From NCBI GenBank assembly GCA_034440575.1, contig JAOTOL010001642.1, positions 3,646,501 to 3,710,500 of the forward strand: a DNA stretch of 64,000 nucleotides, in the 5' to 3' direction. This DNA is from Imbricaverruca yamaguchii. Lineage: Eukaryota > Arthropoda > Thecostraca > Neoverrucidae. The notes beneath the pieces were generated by a model. That model ran no database searches. It was not told where the DNA came from and worked only from the letters and a program-made list of their open reading frames with translations. This document shows positions 10,413-23,500 of this stretch, piece after piece (positions within the stretch are counted from its first letter, which is position 1; each line of letters opens with the position of its first letter). A program made the position numbers and the translations under genes.

Positions 10413-13028
10413 TGAACGCAGGTGCCGCCAGTACATGCAGGATTGACGGCCCTCAAGCCGGAGACTCCAGCGTTTTTCCAAGGGCAGCGCCAGAGCCTGA
10501 TGATAGGGCTGGGAGGCACATCATCCTTGCACGCCTTGCTCCCATGACACAGCTTGCCAGAGCAACGCGAAGGGGAGGCATCAATGGCTGCCATATTTAA
10601 GAGAATTTGTTCGAGTGAGTTCGTAATATGAGGGACCCTCGTATGATCTTATATTAAGATACTCACTTTCGTTCAACACTCATCCCTCCACGTGCAAGGT
10701 TCCAATCGTGTGTTGGAGGTTCTGTTTCGTTACTAGCTCGGGAGGAGCTGCAAAGTTCCACTTAATTTGCAATGAGAGTGTGCAACATAAGTTTGTAAAA
10801 ACAAACCCAGTTACCTTTCCTGAGGTTATGTATTTTTGCATTTTGAACTCCCACCCATCGAAACAATGCATCATGATGATTGTACGTGCACCATAAGCGC
10901 ATTTTGGGGTCGTATCACCATGCCACAACTCCTGTGAGAACTCAATGGTTTTCACTCAGAACTTCAATGTATCGAAACAGGATGACGAACTTATTTCCAA
11001 TAGACGGCGCAGTCTCGGGAGTCTTGTTACGCCCCTAAGGTTTTTATCCTCTAAGGTCCTCAGCGCAAAAAAAAAACGACGGCGCGCAGCGCCTCAGAAT
11101 TCCCACCGTCATTCCTTGGGCTATTTTGTTTTCGTCTGACGTGCAAATTTAAACCTCAGGTTATGCAAATTCATTGACCTAGCTCAGGTCAAAGAGGATC
11201 ACTACCAAGTATGCTTGAGGATTGATAACTTATACACATGAATAGATATTGACATGAAACTTGCTACTTGAGTGCAAATTACCTGTGCATTCAAAACGTA
11301 TGTCTCCGATCTTCGTTTAGGGTCAGCTCAGTGTATGAAGCCAGGGTCCACTTTGGCCCGCATTGGGTGCATCTTTCTTTTCTTTTTGTACTGTAGATTT
11401 TCTGCTAACCTCTTTTTTGTCTCAGTATGTATATAGAAGCATCAGAAGTTCCTTATCCAATTTCCTTGGCATCCGTTAAAAGTGGCTTGAGGTCAGATCA
11501 AGATAAAGTGTGCAATGCGGGGTAATCCTATTTACACACCGCTGTTCGCGTAGTTTATTTCGCGTTTTTGTATGTAGTAAACTTACTTGAATAACACTCT
11601 TATCACGTAGTACCTTCCGTTCCTTGCTTATCGGTAGACCTGAATTGATTTATCGATATAACTGGCTTCATGCGTCCATGAGGTTATTATACGTTACCAC
11701 TTGCCACTGCCTTTGTTCGATGGTTATTATATTCATTCGTAGTAGAATATACTGGAGCAGCACACAGTTCATGGAATATTTCACCTCCTTGTGGAAAGGT
11801 GGACGCGGTTTGTTGTTGGAGAATAACTATTTCCGTGCATTCCGCAGGAAATTCCACTCTCACTGGTGACAGTTATTCAGCCGGTTAGTTGGATTTACGG
11901 ATGTTTCATCTAAATCAGTGATCATTCGGCGCCCATATTGTTTATTTTATAGGGTGAAGGAGTGGTTAAATGTGTTATGGCGCCGAATACGTCCGCCATT
12001 TCAAGTCGGATCACTTTCCGGTGTTATAGGAAGCTTCCAGATTGAATAATTTTCCCATCGTTCGGCAGCACGTTCTCATTTGCCAAACGGCGTGTGTCGT
12101 TTCCAGGGAACAGTCCACGCTTCCTGTCAAAATCCTGGGATGTAAACAGGACACGCCGCGCCGTCAGAATTTCCCAATCGCAGTCGACAGTGAGGCTTCT
12201 CTTCCCCTCACAGAAGATATCAGCGAGCAGCACATGCACAGCCGACGCGCAATCTAGTTCACTGGGTCACCTCGTCCGCCATGGTTCTGCGATAACGCAA
12301 TGACCAGCTTCCAAGACGCGGTTTAATATTGAGCAACTTCTTATCGGAACACGTCGCTCAGCTGCTCGGCGACCTAGCATGCAGATATGATGAAGTCTTC
12401 AAGATATGGCATCTGGCTGGAAGTGGGAAAGCCCGTGTTCGTCGGTTCTGGGCTGCTCGTTTAGCCGCAAAATCGGCACGTTCATTTCCGGACACTCGGC
12501 TACAGCCTGGTATCCAGCTCTGCGACTTGCTACGACTACGGCTTAGCATCCAGTATATCGTACGATCTTCCATCTCGGTCCAGAGCAGTGCCAGAGGATA
12601 TTAAGCAGTGCAATCGTCTAGGAGTTAAAAAACGTTAGTTTAAGGAACTACTAAGATAACCGAATAGTACCACATATAAAACAACCCGCGAAATACCGAT
12701 GTAGGGATGGGCTTTAATTATCGCAACCAGCTCTTAGCTATGCACTGAAGCATATCCAGGTAGCATACGCGGTCTGGTCAAAAATAAAGAGACTACTCCT
12801 ACAAATTGGGAGCGGGAGGGAAGCAATAAGAGAGGACCGTTATTGAGCTCACAAACATGTCGAGCTTGCCACGGCGTGGTCAGTCCTGACCCGACCACTC
12901 ACTACCAGCCGACGCGTTCCGACGTAAACTGGTCCCCCTCATCTCTGGGTCGGAAAACGTCGGACTCCAAAACCGAGCTGAGAATCAAGGTCAGGTTCTC
13001 GTCAAACTTGCGAAATATGGAATGGAGA
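10413..13028. other. No gene recognised between MITE copies
   Basis: AT-richer DNA without a supported gene. A - strand stretch at 11880-11925 weakly resembles the head of the mini-insertion family. Around 12540-12650 a short frame reads like the C-terminal end of a LINE RT (RSRAVPEDIKQCNRLGVKK), but this is too short to assign. Confidence 0.4.
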
Positions 13029-13245
13029 CTTCTGAGCTCATGACTGGGGCTTATGGTGACGACTGTATTGAGCTGACGACTGGCGCTTATGGTGACAACT
13101 GTATTAAGGTGACGACTAGGGCTTATGGTGGCGACTGTACTGAGCTGACGACTGGGGCGTATGGTGACGACCGTATTGAGCTGACGACTGGGGCGTATGG
13201 TGACGACTGTATTGAGCTGACGACTGGGGCTTACGGTGGCAACTG
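13029..13245. repeat. 36-bp minisatellite, six copies
   Basis: The unit encodes IELTTGAYGDDC-like dodecapeptides in one frame because 36 is a multiple of three. Copies differ by a few bases. I regard it as a non-coding array. Confidence 0.9.
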
Positions 13246-14020
13246 TATGCCGCGTGCGCGTGTCTTTGAACGGTAGAGTAGGTTTGCCGAAGGAGAACCA
13301 AAACGTATAACAGACGATGACCGCTCTGATTAGCCTCGCACATCATTCACCGATGGTAACATCCAGAGGGTGGAGATGCCACCCGGTAGTTCAGTTGATT
13401 AGAGCGCTGACCAGACTATCTCTTTGCTCGCGCAAGGGGAGGGACGTACATTGCTCCAGCACTCCATACATTCTGCCATCCCTGTGATGATTTAAGAAGT
13501 CGGAAGGAGTAAATAATATTTGAGTATGATGAGCAAAATAGATAGACCATAGATTATGGCTCTCATTATACAGGGCAAATCATATCGCGGGCATTTTGAC
13601 GATGAAGCGGTGAGCAAGGCTAAGGTTAAGAAAAACATGCGGTAATCAGTATTAAGCTAACCAAGCCTGACGCCACCGATTTTTGATGACATAAAACCTA
13701 CACCTAATGATGCTGGATGGCGAAAAACCTATGGTACGAACGTTGGATGGAATAAAGCCTGAGGCGACATACAATTCATTGCATCTAACTTCAACGATTT
13801 GTGTTCAAATCAAGTTACACCTGCTGATGTCGGATGGTGTAGACATACAGGGGCGGGTACAGAACTGCTTATCGAAGGTGGACCAAGAAGAGAAGCAGGG
13901 AGGGAGGAGGAGCGCTCGTCGGGTGGATCCCACTCCCCTGAACTGACGACACTGATGGAAATAATCTCCAGGGGGTAAGGTTGGTGCATTGAGCTGACAT
14001 TAGTGCTGCGCATGTGCAAA
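13246..14020. other. No gene recognised
   Basis: Only short frames. Near 13388, AGTTCAGTTGATTAGAGCGC resembles a tRNA-type A box, so a SINE remnant is possible, but I see no matching B box. Confidence 0.35.
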
Positions 14021-14023
14021 CCA

Positions 14024-14029
14024 GGGTTG

Positions 14030-14061
<32 letters not shown>

Positions 14062-14150
14062 CCGGAGCCGGAACATTTTTCCCGGAGCCGGAGCCGGAGT
14101 CAGAGCCGCCGGGACATTTTACTCCGAGCCGGAGTCGGAGCTGGAGCCTT
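14024..14150. repeat. (GGAGCC)n array
   Basis: Starts after GCAAACCAGGGTTGC and consists of GGAGCC hexamers with CCGGGACATTTTACT-like interruptions. A related array is at 16073-16205. Confidence 0.9.
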
Positions 14151-14712
14151 CAAAAAGCAGGGCGGCTCAGACTTCTAAAGAGGTGTAAATTAAACAAAAT
14201 TTGCAAACGTGAAGTGAACGCATTATACCTAGTATGGTATGATATGGTATGAAGACGCATTTATTAAAAGCAGAAATGATGAAATACGAGTAACAGGTAG
14301 AAATATCATCAAATAATGGTAGAATAACCAACAACCATATTCAAGTCTCAATAGTCAATGCGAGAGTTCCATGTTTAGTTTGGTTAAGTTCATTGTTTCC
14401 ATCATCAACGGGCTGTGTACCTTATTAGAGATGAGGTCAAACATTACAATTTACAACAATGGTGGTCCTTGGACCGTTCACGGGATGGGGAGTGTTATTG
14501 ATTCGAGTCTCCCCTCTTCTGATTACCCCAATACGGCACGAAGCGAGCGTCAGTTTATGAGGGCATAACACCGAAAAGTAATTTGGACGGCGGTTGTTGT
14601 TTATTTAAAGATAGACACAGGGTTTATATGGGAAAGTTACTTATAATTGTCTGAAGTTTGCGCCTCTGAGTGGTAGCGGCTAACTTTTTTTTAACATCCC
14701 CCTAGCTCTTAC
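14151..14712. other. No gene recognised
   Basis: AT-rich spacer between the GGAGCC array and the second MITE. No conserved feature was seen. Confidence 0.4.
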
Positions 14713-16045
14713 TTAACACGCGCACTGGAGGGGGGCCAAATCCGCCAACCCCTCCGGTTTTTCGTAGATAACTCCACATTTTACCGGCCGATATACGCCA
14801 TTGTTTGTGTACCTGTTAATAACTTACCGTCGCGTTGCTTGAAGTAAGAAAAATGAAAATCGACCGAAAATATTTCGAGTTAAGGGTCGCTAAAGTCCAA
14901 AACATTTCTCAGTGCCAGATCACAAATATCGGCGCTGATGCGCTTCCGTATATTAGCAAAAAGGAAGTGTTCTTGGCAAAACTAGGGACTTGTTTGATAT
15001 ACATTGTCATGCAACATTGTTCCAGAGTCATGTCAAGTCACCGAGGTCAAATCAGGTCAAGTTCATAACAGGTTAACACACGCCCTAGAGGGGGTATGGC
15101 GAAATCCGCCAATCCTTCTTTTTCGTACATAACTCCATATTGTACCGGCCGATATACACCAACGTGTTCGCGTACCTGCTTAGAAATCACCGGCGCATTG
15201 CTTAAAGGAAGAAAAATGAAAATCGGCCGAGAAGTTTTCAAGTTAGGCGCCGTTAAAGTAAAAACAATTCGCAGCGCCAGACCACAAAAATCGGCGCTGA
15301 TGCGCTTCCCGTATATTGGCAATAGGGAAGTGTTCTTGACAACACTAGCGACTTGTTTGATGCATATTGTTATGCTATATAATTTAAAAGTGATGTTAGG
15401 TCGCCGAGGTCAATTCAGGTCAAGTTCATGATAGGTTAATTGAACCAAACTTGGTCAACTGGAATGTGTCAAAAATGCAAATGACTGTCATGCGATTGAT
15501 GTCACTTTACATGTTACTCCCTATACATCCCGAAATCAACTGTTTGTCATTGTGTGCCTAAGCGTTTCCATACTTTATTCATGTATTTCACCCCTTTCTT
15601 TGCGAAGCCGATTGTACCGAGCCGCCCAACGGAGCAGTCGGGATGGGAGCCCGGTTCTGGTAACTGGAGCAGATAATGACCCAATAAAGTGCTCCTATAT
15701 AGGTGCCCTGAGGTCAAATGGCCGATCTGACATCTGTATTGCATCATTATTAATGTCCTAAACATCATTAGTGCCAATTTTGGAGCATTTAAACACAACC
15801 ACAGCGATCTATAACAATGACAAGCCAAGCCACGCAAAACCAGAACATTTTGCCATTTTGACCTCATTTGACCTTGAAGATATTGACCTAAGGTCATGAA
15901 CTTTGCACACAATAAAGTTCACTATCGTGCCCATCCACCCTGTGAATTTCGTTGCTCTAGCCTTCATAGGAGCTGAGATCTTATGGGGGCGGAATCGGCC
16001 CCTTCAGTGCGCGTTATTTCAGAGGCCCTCCAGGGCGCGTGTTAA
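14713..16045. mobile_element. TTAA-flanked MITE, copy 2
   Basis: Co-linear with 9061-10412 over its whole length, with scattered substitutions and small indels. It has the same TTAA-CACGCGCACTGG left end, the same internal second left-end motif (15073) and the same right end. Flanking bases outside the TTAA differ from copy 1, which fits independent insertion rather than one segmental duplication. Confidence 0.75.
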
Positions 16046-16072
16046 TGGATCGATCACGTTTGGGATGTACGG

Positions 16073-16205
16073 AGCCGGAGCCGGAGCCGGAGCCGCCGCG
16101 ACATTTTACTCGGAGCCGGAGCCGGAGCCGGAGCCGGGATACTTCCCCGGTGCCGGAGTCGGAGCCGGAGCCGTCCAAAATTTTCCCGGCTCCGCATCCC
16201 TGGTG
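16073..16205. repeat. (GGAGCC)n array, second copy
   Basis: Bounded by GGGATGTACGGAGCC on the left and GGCTCCGCATCCCTGG on the right, so its ends are inverted relative to each other. It begins 28 bases after the second MITE. Confidence 0.9.
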
Positions 16206-16229
16206 CAAACCCAATAGGCTCCGTCCACC

Positions 16230-16263
16230 CATCTTGACACACACACACACACACACACACACA
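16230..16263. repeat. (CA)n microsatellite
   Basis: An uninterrupted CA run of about 16 units. Confidence 0.97.
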
Positions 16264-16970
16264 CCATATGAGCGGCCGATCCAGCGGCACGTTGCTCCTG
16301 TGAAAAAGGAAGCAGCTACTCCGGCGTCCATATGCCTATCAGCTTAGTCCACAGGGGGTACTTAAAACCGCCAGAACCTTCTCATATTCAGCTGAATGAG
16401 GCACACTAACTCCGTCCGGGTACCACAACTTTACCCTAATGCGCAGTTGCAGAGTCTATACGTTTAGGGCCTAAGTTCAGCCAATGCAACCGCGGAGAGG
16501 ATGAAGTCGACCGCGACCACTGCGTGCGCGAAATCTGATCAATCATCCACTGACATTTACTGGCTCGACGAGTTTGCCGAACACTGTCTGCATCGAGAAT
16601 ATCCGCCAGCTGGAGCCCGGGACCCCTTGGGAACATCTCCTCGCTACATAGCTACCCCCGGCCTAGACTAGACGGAAGGCAAGAAGAACCCCGGACAACT
16701 AGGAGGCAGTGTGTCACCAGCTACGAACTGAGAACAACCAAGACGACCCGCCTCCCGAACATCCTGACCGGGTGCGAGGGCCGCACCCAGCCCGACCTGC
16801 CGAACGCAGCCGGGAGGCAGCTGGACCAGCATCAGCCCTGGCGACACACGGACTACTCCTGGTCAAAGGCCAGATGTAAGATATAGCCACTATGTGAGTG
16901 TGACGCCATGTCTCACAGCCCCGACCAAATGCCGCCCCGTGTCATAGGGATCGTGGTGTGGTTTCGCGTT
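16264..16970. other. No gene recognised
   Basis: GC-moderate DNA with short frames only. Confidence 0.4.
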
Positions 16971-16974
16971 GCTC

Positions 16975-17125
16975 CACTTACCACACGGATAGGCAACCGC
17001 CGGCATGGGTATGACTAACGTCATAGATAGGCAACCGCCGGCAAGGGAACGCCTACGCCGTAGATAGGCAACTGCCGGCATGGGTATGACTACCCTAAAG
17101 ATGGGCAACAACCAACATGGAGATG
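16975..17125. repeat. Degenerate tandem repeat around AGGCAACCGCCGGC
   Basis: Four copies of ATAGGCAACYGCCGGCAWGG with variable spacers ending in GTATGACT. Confidence 0.7.
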
Positions 17126-18110
17126 ACTATGTCAATATCAAAATTAAGCCTGGCGCTCAGCCATGCTATGGAGCGTGTGAATTGCACGCACGCCAGCGCA
17201 ACAGTTCTTAGCGTAGGCGGAGCCGGACCGGCTCGACCCACCAATCATAGGTGTAGGCCCTGGAGCGTCCTCAGACCAGGGGCAGAGGCGCGACTACAGC
17301 GTGTGCTCGCAGTGCTACCGCAGTCCCCGGCCGCAACCTTCCGTACGGTGAGCGTAAGGATAGCCGGCGCCAATGGTGCTAGAGGTCCTAAATGCCTTGC
17401 CATAAGTACATCTACTCCGGCAGCTGGCTTAACTCCCTTTACTCTGGTAGTAGGCGTGTGGATATTTGGGGCGAAGTGAGCGGCGGCAATGTTGTCTTCA
17501 GAAAATCAGCATGGCGCACGCCGGCCGTGCCACAAGTCACTCAGGCACCGAGCGAACTGGGCATGCGGAAGTGCTTCACACTTCCCGTTCACCGCCAGCC
17601 CAAAGTCATGGATTACAAGATCCGACCGCCGCCACAATCTCCCCTGCGTCCAGACCAAGATCCACCAGCGAGGGATGCTGCAAGTGGTTCCCTGGGCAGC
17701 TGGCCGGCCGTGGCTCTCGATGCGGACGGTATTCGACGGATGAGTCGAGCCAGGGTCGCCTCGTTAGCACTGGCGCGCGCGCGCGCCGCCGGTGCAGGGG
17801 ACCGACACCTGGCTGCCCCGCCTCCAAGGCACACGCAGGTCCGGCTCGCCTGCCGCTTCCGACCCTATCAGTGCGGCGGATGGGTCCATCTGGAGTCCGA
17901 GGTTCGGCCTGACATCGCAAGTGGTCTCGTCAGGGTTGCAGCAGCTCGGACTCCCAGATTCATCTGCACGTGTTTTGGTTTGCTTTTTCTTGTTAGCCGC
18001 AGGTTGAAATCGCGCCGCCATCGTTCACACACACACGACACATGTGGCACACGAAACAGCTCCATGCCACACATGCCGCACCCACTATACCCACACGTAC
18101 ACTCAAATAA
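17126..18110. other. GC-rich stretch, open frames of unknown value
   Basis: The longest open frame is 252 codons (17392-18150, +). It has no recognisable domain and overlaps equally open frames on both strands, which is expected of GC-rich DNA. It may derive from a mobile element: the words GAGGTCCTAAATGCC near 17380 recur as GAGGTCCTAAATACGCC near 22030. I do not call a gene. Confidence 0.4.
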
Positions 18111-18119
18111 GGGCACGTG

Positions 18120-18560
18120 CGCGTTCGTAAGAACACGTTCACGTTTGTAAGAGCCTCCGCAGGTATCGGCAAGAGTCCGCATACGTTTGTAAAGGTCCGT
18201 AAACATTCGTAAATACCTGTAGGCGTTTGTAATAGCCCGTAGGCGTTCGTAGGGACCGGTAGATGTTTAAGAGCCCATGAGCCCGTAGACGTCCGCAGCG
18301 ACCGTTAAACGTTTGTAGGAGCTCGCACACATTCGTAGGGGCTCGTCGGCATCTGTAAGCGGCCGTAGACGTTCATAAGGGGCCCGCAGACTTTCGTAAG
18401 GGTCGGTAGGCGTCCGTAGGCAAGTGCCCGTGGACGTTCGCAAGGGCCCATATAAGTTCGTAAAGGTCCGGTAAACGTTCGCAAGGGTCCGTGAACGTTC
18501 GTAGGACCCGAGGCCGGTTGTAAGGATCCGTAGACGTTCACGAGGGCCCATAGACTTCCT
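18120..18560. repeat. Degenerate GTAGACGTTCGTAAGGG-type minisatellite
   Basis: Many imperfect copies of a 24-30 bp unit containing CGTAGACGTTCGTAAGGGYC. It gives long pseudo-frames on the - strand that should not be read as proteins. Confidence 0.85.
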
Positions 18561-18959
18561 TATGGGTCCGACAACAGCCCCAGTGGCCATACAACAACAA
18601 AAAGTTGTTGACCTTTCCGTCTCCGCTATGGAAACCTCGTACTCGATTATGTGCGAGCAAGGGAGCCTAGGCACGGACAACGACAAAGGCCGGGTATGAG
18701 CAAAGGGCCCCTGGAAGCCTGGGGGCGACCGCCACGCCGCCCCTTTGGCTACGTCCCTGCACTGTACAACACACACGCACAACGTACCACACCGGAACAG
18801 TGCCGCGCAAAGCAGCCACACACCACACTAAGCAAAACAGCCAGATGCACACACTAAACACACACATGCATAGGGACACCGATATTATAAAAATTACTGG
18901 GGATGGAGAGAGGGAGGCAACATAGGCAGGTAATCGGTGGACCAATATTGATTGGGGTC

Positions 18960-19035
18960 CCACCCCATAGGGTCCCATGTTAAAAGTTGAAAATATTGGG
19001 GGTCAAGCCAACATTGGGGGGGGGGGGGGGGACAG
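18960..19035 (+). repeat. Dispersed repeat, copy A
   Basis: Contains CATGTTAAAAGTTGAAAATA then TTGGGGGTCAAGCCAACATT, ending in a G run of about 16. Its partner is 19450-19520. Confidence 0.65.
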
Positions 19036-19449
19036 CAAGGTACACTTCGAAGGTATACAAATAGACACCCATGCACAATGTGCAGAGTATGTGCATTGCA
19101 CATTCTCTGTGCACTTTATGAAGCATAGCCTAACACACTGAAGTGATGATACTACAAATACATAGCTTGGCATTCGCACATATTTTGTAGGTCCACCAAC
19201 GCTTCACACAGATACATCAGCCTCAGCTTCCTCCGGGGATGCAACAATTATAATATTTCTATCGTTTTATTGTGCATATCTGCATCTTTAATGACTATTT
19301 CATGCGTCACACACAAGGCACGATAACTTCCGACAGCTAACCTTACTACCACTTCTCCTCACATTTCGGGTCGTTGATTTTGGAAAATTATTTGGGGGTA
19401 CAATGCATGGAGACAATGACAATAAGGAGAAAGCAATTGAGTAGGTGCA

Positions 19450-19520
19450 CACACCATAAAATCCTATGTTAAAAGCTGAAAATATTGGGGGAGGTAAAGC
19501 CAACATTGAGGGGCAAATTC
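19450..19520 (+). repeat. Dispersed repeat, copy B
   Basis: Direct copy of the 18960 element with CTATGTTAAAAGCTGAAAAT and AAAGCCAACATTGAGG. The two copies are about 490 bp apart. Confidence 0.65.
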
Positions 19521-19529
19521 CCCCTCAAA

Positions 19530-20260
19530 ATCATGCAAAACAACACTTATGCACCACCTCAAACAAGTGCTATATTAACTGAAGAACCATAACTACACAG
19601 AGTGACAGAACAGGCTTGACCGCCGAAATGAAACAAAAGAACGTGTAAGTATAAGCAGAGCATCATAAGTAATCCCTTCGCGAGACCACTTCCCAAAATG
19701 TCGACAAGGATCATTTCCAGACCATCAATCGAAGTTTCTGCTATGAAGGAATTCAGAGAACGTGCCACATTGCGCATCATGTGAACATGAACATGACCAG
19801 CTGTCCGTGCACAACTCGTCCTGACACGTACTTGTCAAACTCCGCGGACATGTCGCTCGCAAATATATTTCTCAGACATCAGCCCATGAAACTCACGTCC
19901 ATGAATTTGTATTCAGATATAGTGCAGATCCGCACTGGCATGCTGTTGTATAAACACCCAGCAACACTCAATTCCCCTTGCCCCGTGCTGCATCAAACAC
20001 CCGGCGGCAGGCCTACTTATTGATTCCAATTCACGCTTCCATGGGCCTCGTCTTCTCTCTCCCACTTGATAATTGTCCATGCCCACACTTGCCTGCGCTC
20101 TTCCTTCATTATCTCACCGTCATTCGCTCCAACTCTTCTTCTTTACTCATCTCGCTTTATCATGCACTCTCTCCTCTTTCTATCTCTCTATCTCAATATC
20201 TTCCTGTTTTATGTGAATTTAGTCGAATTCTTTCTGGGGCGGTTTTATGAACCATGATCT
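19530..20260. other. No gene recognised
   Basis: Includes a pyrimidine-rich (TCTCT) stretch at about 20050-20215. No supported coding region. Confidence 0.4.
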
Positions 20261-20269
20261 TACAATAAG

Positions 20270-20541
20270 CAGAATTTGTGCAGTTAACTCTGGCCACACC
20301 ACTCGATCAGTAAAGTACAGTAAAACGACATTGACTGGGAGTACAAGCGTTGGTGTTGTAGATGTACAGACACGGCCATCCCAGCAGCTCGACCCTGACC
20401 TTTTCGGACCAGTTGTCAACTGACTCTCCCAGCTGGAGGTCAAATGCGCGCGTGTGAAGCGACTCGGACCCTGTCTGGTCAGAACAGGGGAGACCAACTC
20501 AGGAGAGACCAGTGGACTCTAATCAACTGAGCTACTGCGGC
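20270..20541 (-). mobile_element. tRNA-derived SINE-like sequence
   Basis: On the - strand the start reads GCAGTAGCTCAGTTGATTAG, a good RNA polymerase III A box. GGTCCGAGTCGC, a plausible B box, follows about 55 bases later, then an unrelated body. The acceptor stem does not close, so this is a SINE head rather than a tRNA gene. Confidence 0.55.
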
Positions 20542-20544
20542 GGT

Positions 20545-23500
20545 ATCCACCTATCACTTCATCTCTCCATCTATCTCCATCTCTCTCCATTTCTTTCCAT
20601 GTATTTCCGTCTCTTGCCACGTTGTACGTCCATACAATTTACTGTTATTGTAACTTGCAAGACAATGCTCAATTAAGTTACTTAGAACTCTTGATTAAAT
20701 ACAGCCCAAACTCAACTATTATCACCCAGTAGTATTGAATGAGTATGGTGCTGAAAAGATGACCTTTTCAGCACTAATGTAATTCGTTTACTAGTTCCTC
20801 CAGAATCGATATTTTATATACCAGCATAAATAATTTAATGAATGATATTCTGGTTTAATTTTCGCGCCTGACTTCTTCGCGAAAATACAAGCATGCACAT
20901 TTTAATTACTGAAGCCCGACATCACGCCTAGTGCTCTTTAGTGTTCCTGGTGATTATATTATGGCCGGGATATCTGAGCAAGGCCAGGTGCTAGCGATGT
21001 TTCACTCTCCACCACTTTCTCCCGAGACCAAAGCCTGGAGTCGGCACACTATTGTGGGCCAGGTGGCGATAATCGCCATCGCCTTTCGCAGCGCTCCGCT
21101 ACAAAGGTAATTATAGACCATTCGCACGCCCTCGCAATTCCCACAATTCGATTCCCGGAGCAGCGAAGTTGGTCGGCCCAGCCAGCCAGTGTTTTATGAA
21201 GTAATTAAATCACCACATCTAGCAATAGCAGTCTGTCCAAATTTATCGTCGTCGACTCGTGGGTTATTAATAAAAGCACTTAATAGTTAGCATGGATAGC
21301 GTAGGCAAGTTCAGTTTACCTGACAATGATTGTCTGGGGTTTATCTCGCTTCGCGACAAATGGTTCGCAATTCCAATAGGTTCTCCAAAACCTCCAGCCG
21401 TTACTGCCTGTGTACTGATCTCACTGGCAACCAAATGCGGCGGCCAATTGAGCAACAGGTTCAACAAAGGTAAACGCCAGTACGTTCTTATTTAAGTTTG
21501 TGCCTTCAAATAGCCATGTAATCGTGATAGACAAACGCTCGGCGTATGCACGTCTGCTCACCTTCACCCGCTCGGTTACATCTCATCGCTTCGCCTGTCC
21601 AGTCGCGCCCGGGGGAGCCGGCCGCGCGAGAGGGGTAGCAGTCATCCAGTGGGCAGGTGACTGGCCCGGCCAACGCCCTGGCCTGTCACTGGTCGGCATC
21701 ACCTATTGCACCACACCGGGAAGGAAGGAGTCCGGTCGACAACTCCGACCAACCCCCTACCCTGCAAAAGCAATGGTGACGCCTCATATGACGATGGAAT
21801 GTCACCATTTGCATGGGCACAAAAAGAGACGATGACCGGCCAAGTAGCGTCGGAGATGCAGCGTCGGAACTATCGTTTTACCCCGCAGTCGTGGCCCGAG
21901 CCATCCAACGTCAATGTGAGCCAGCCGACCGCCGATGGCTCCGACAAGTCTGTACATTTGGCAGCAACCGTGATTATGATGTCAAACGCTTTCGGAAGGG
22001 GGTCAGAAGTTTAGCTCATTACAACACAGCACGAGGTCCTAAATACGCCTCCGCCTGAAAAAAAAGGTGTTATGCACCCAAGCCTGCTCGGAGGGGCGCC
22101 ATTCCTTCTAAAAGGCGCCTCTTTCTCTCAGAGGAACGCCTCCCCCGGCTGAATCGTCGAGGAGAGTGCACTCGGGCCTTTTCGGCGGGGCGCCACCTTC
22201 CCATTCCTTCCCATTGGGTGGGGGTGGGGGTACATGCCCCTAGTGCCTGCCCCATTGCACCTGCTCATGCATTTATCCGGATGAGCTCACCTTTTCTACT
22301 CTGACGGACGCCATCTGCTGAAAGATTCGTTGAAAGGGAAACGGAGTGTACTTGAGCGTTCTGAACTGAGCCACATATCAATCGACGCATTCCCTCCAGT
22401 GGTTCCCTGGATCCGCCACTGATTGTGCCACACACCATGGGGCATATGAGCCATCCCAATCATTTTCATAAAAGCAAACCCCCGCTGCACGTACGGAGAC
22501 ACGGCCTACATCATTCATGGTTGGACGACGTGATGCCTACGGTAATCTACAATGAACTAGCATAGCTTGGCCCCAACAACTTACCAATGGACTAGTTTAT
22601 TACAGGATACCGTTGTCATCACAAAGACGACGCAACCTTCAGTTCCCGTCCTTATTGGTTCAGTGCCAGTCAGAAAGAAACGGTGCTGTATACGCAAGCG
22701 CAGTGCATTTGATCACGGTATGCTTCAACTGCCAGGTATGGTGCAGTTATAAGCCTATTTCTTATGAAAAAGAATATTGTCTTTCACCTCAGTACTGGCT
22801 GATCATGATGTTGTTGTAATCGGGGGCATGTGATCCTCCCCCACAAATAGAGATGTGGCGCCCCTCCAGGACGCTCAAATGCCCCCATCCCAATGATCCA
22901 ACGAGTTTTTTTTCAGCTGATAATGCTTCTCAGAGTAGAAAAGGTTCGAATGGATAATGGCGCCCCCAAAGAACTAGTGCCCCCCAAATCCGTGGATAGC
23001 CCCTGCACCAGAGGAATTCACAAAGAATAACATAAGTAGTATGAATGGCAAATGGTGAAGAATGGTAGCGACAAGCTATCAGCTCTCCGAAATCAGTGTT
23101 TCCCGCGCCATTCGTTTCCGCCAATTTTTTTAATCCGCAGACTGTCCCCAAGCTGTGCCCTTGTTGGACCGAGAGACAGGATTTTGTGAGGGACAAAGGG
23201 GCGGCTAAGAAAAACGTTTGTGACAGAAAGCCCTGCATATTCGCTCATGACATCCCTGGCTCGTAACGTGCCCTGAACGACATTTCCCACGTTTTCTACC
23301 CCAACGTTCGCATTACACAGTCGCTAGTTATTGAACTTAAACTAACTCACATGAATTAAAACTCTGCGCGACGTTCAACATCCAGATTTGTGACCGGAAA
23401 ACAATCCGATCACATCGAACTCAAAATCATTGGGATGAACAAACTGTACAGTGACGTCATAAACATATGGCAGCAGTTATTTAGCCGGCTTCACTAAAGA

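Noticed and set aside
11880..11935. Another mini-insertion on the - strand
   Set aside because: The head (GGGCGCCGAATGATCA) matches, but the middle and tail are too diverged and no target duplication is seen.
12329..12650. LINE RT C-terminal remnant
   Set aside because: Only about 20 residues look RT-like, with no upstream RT motifs.
17392..18150. 252-codon ORF as a gene
   Set aside because: GC-rich region with overlapping open frames on both strands, no domain, no splice or conservation argument.
21292..21495. Small ORF as an exon
   Set aside because: No family resemblance and no supporting neighbouring exons.
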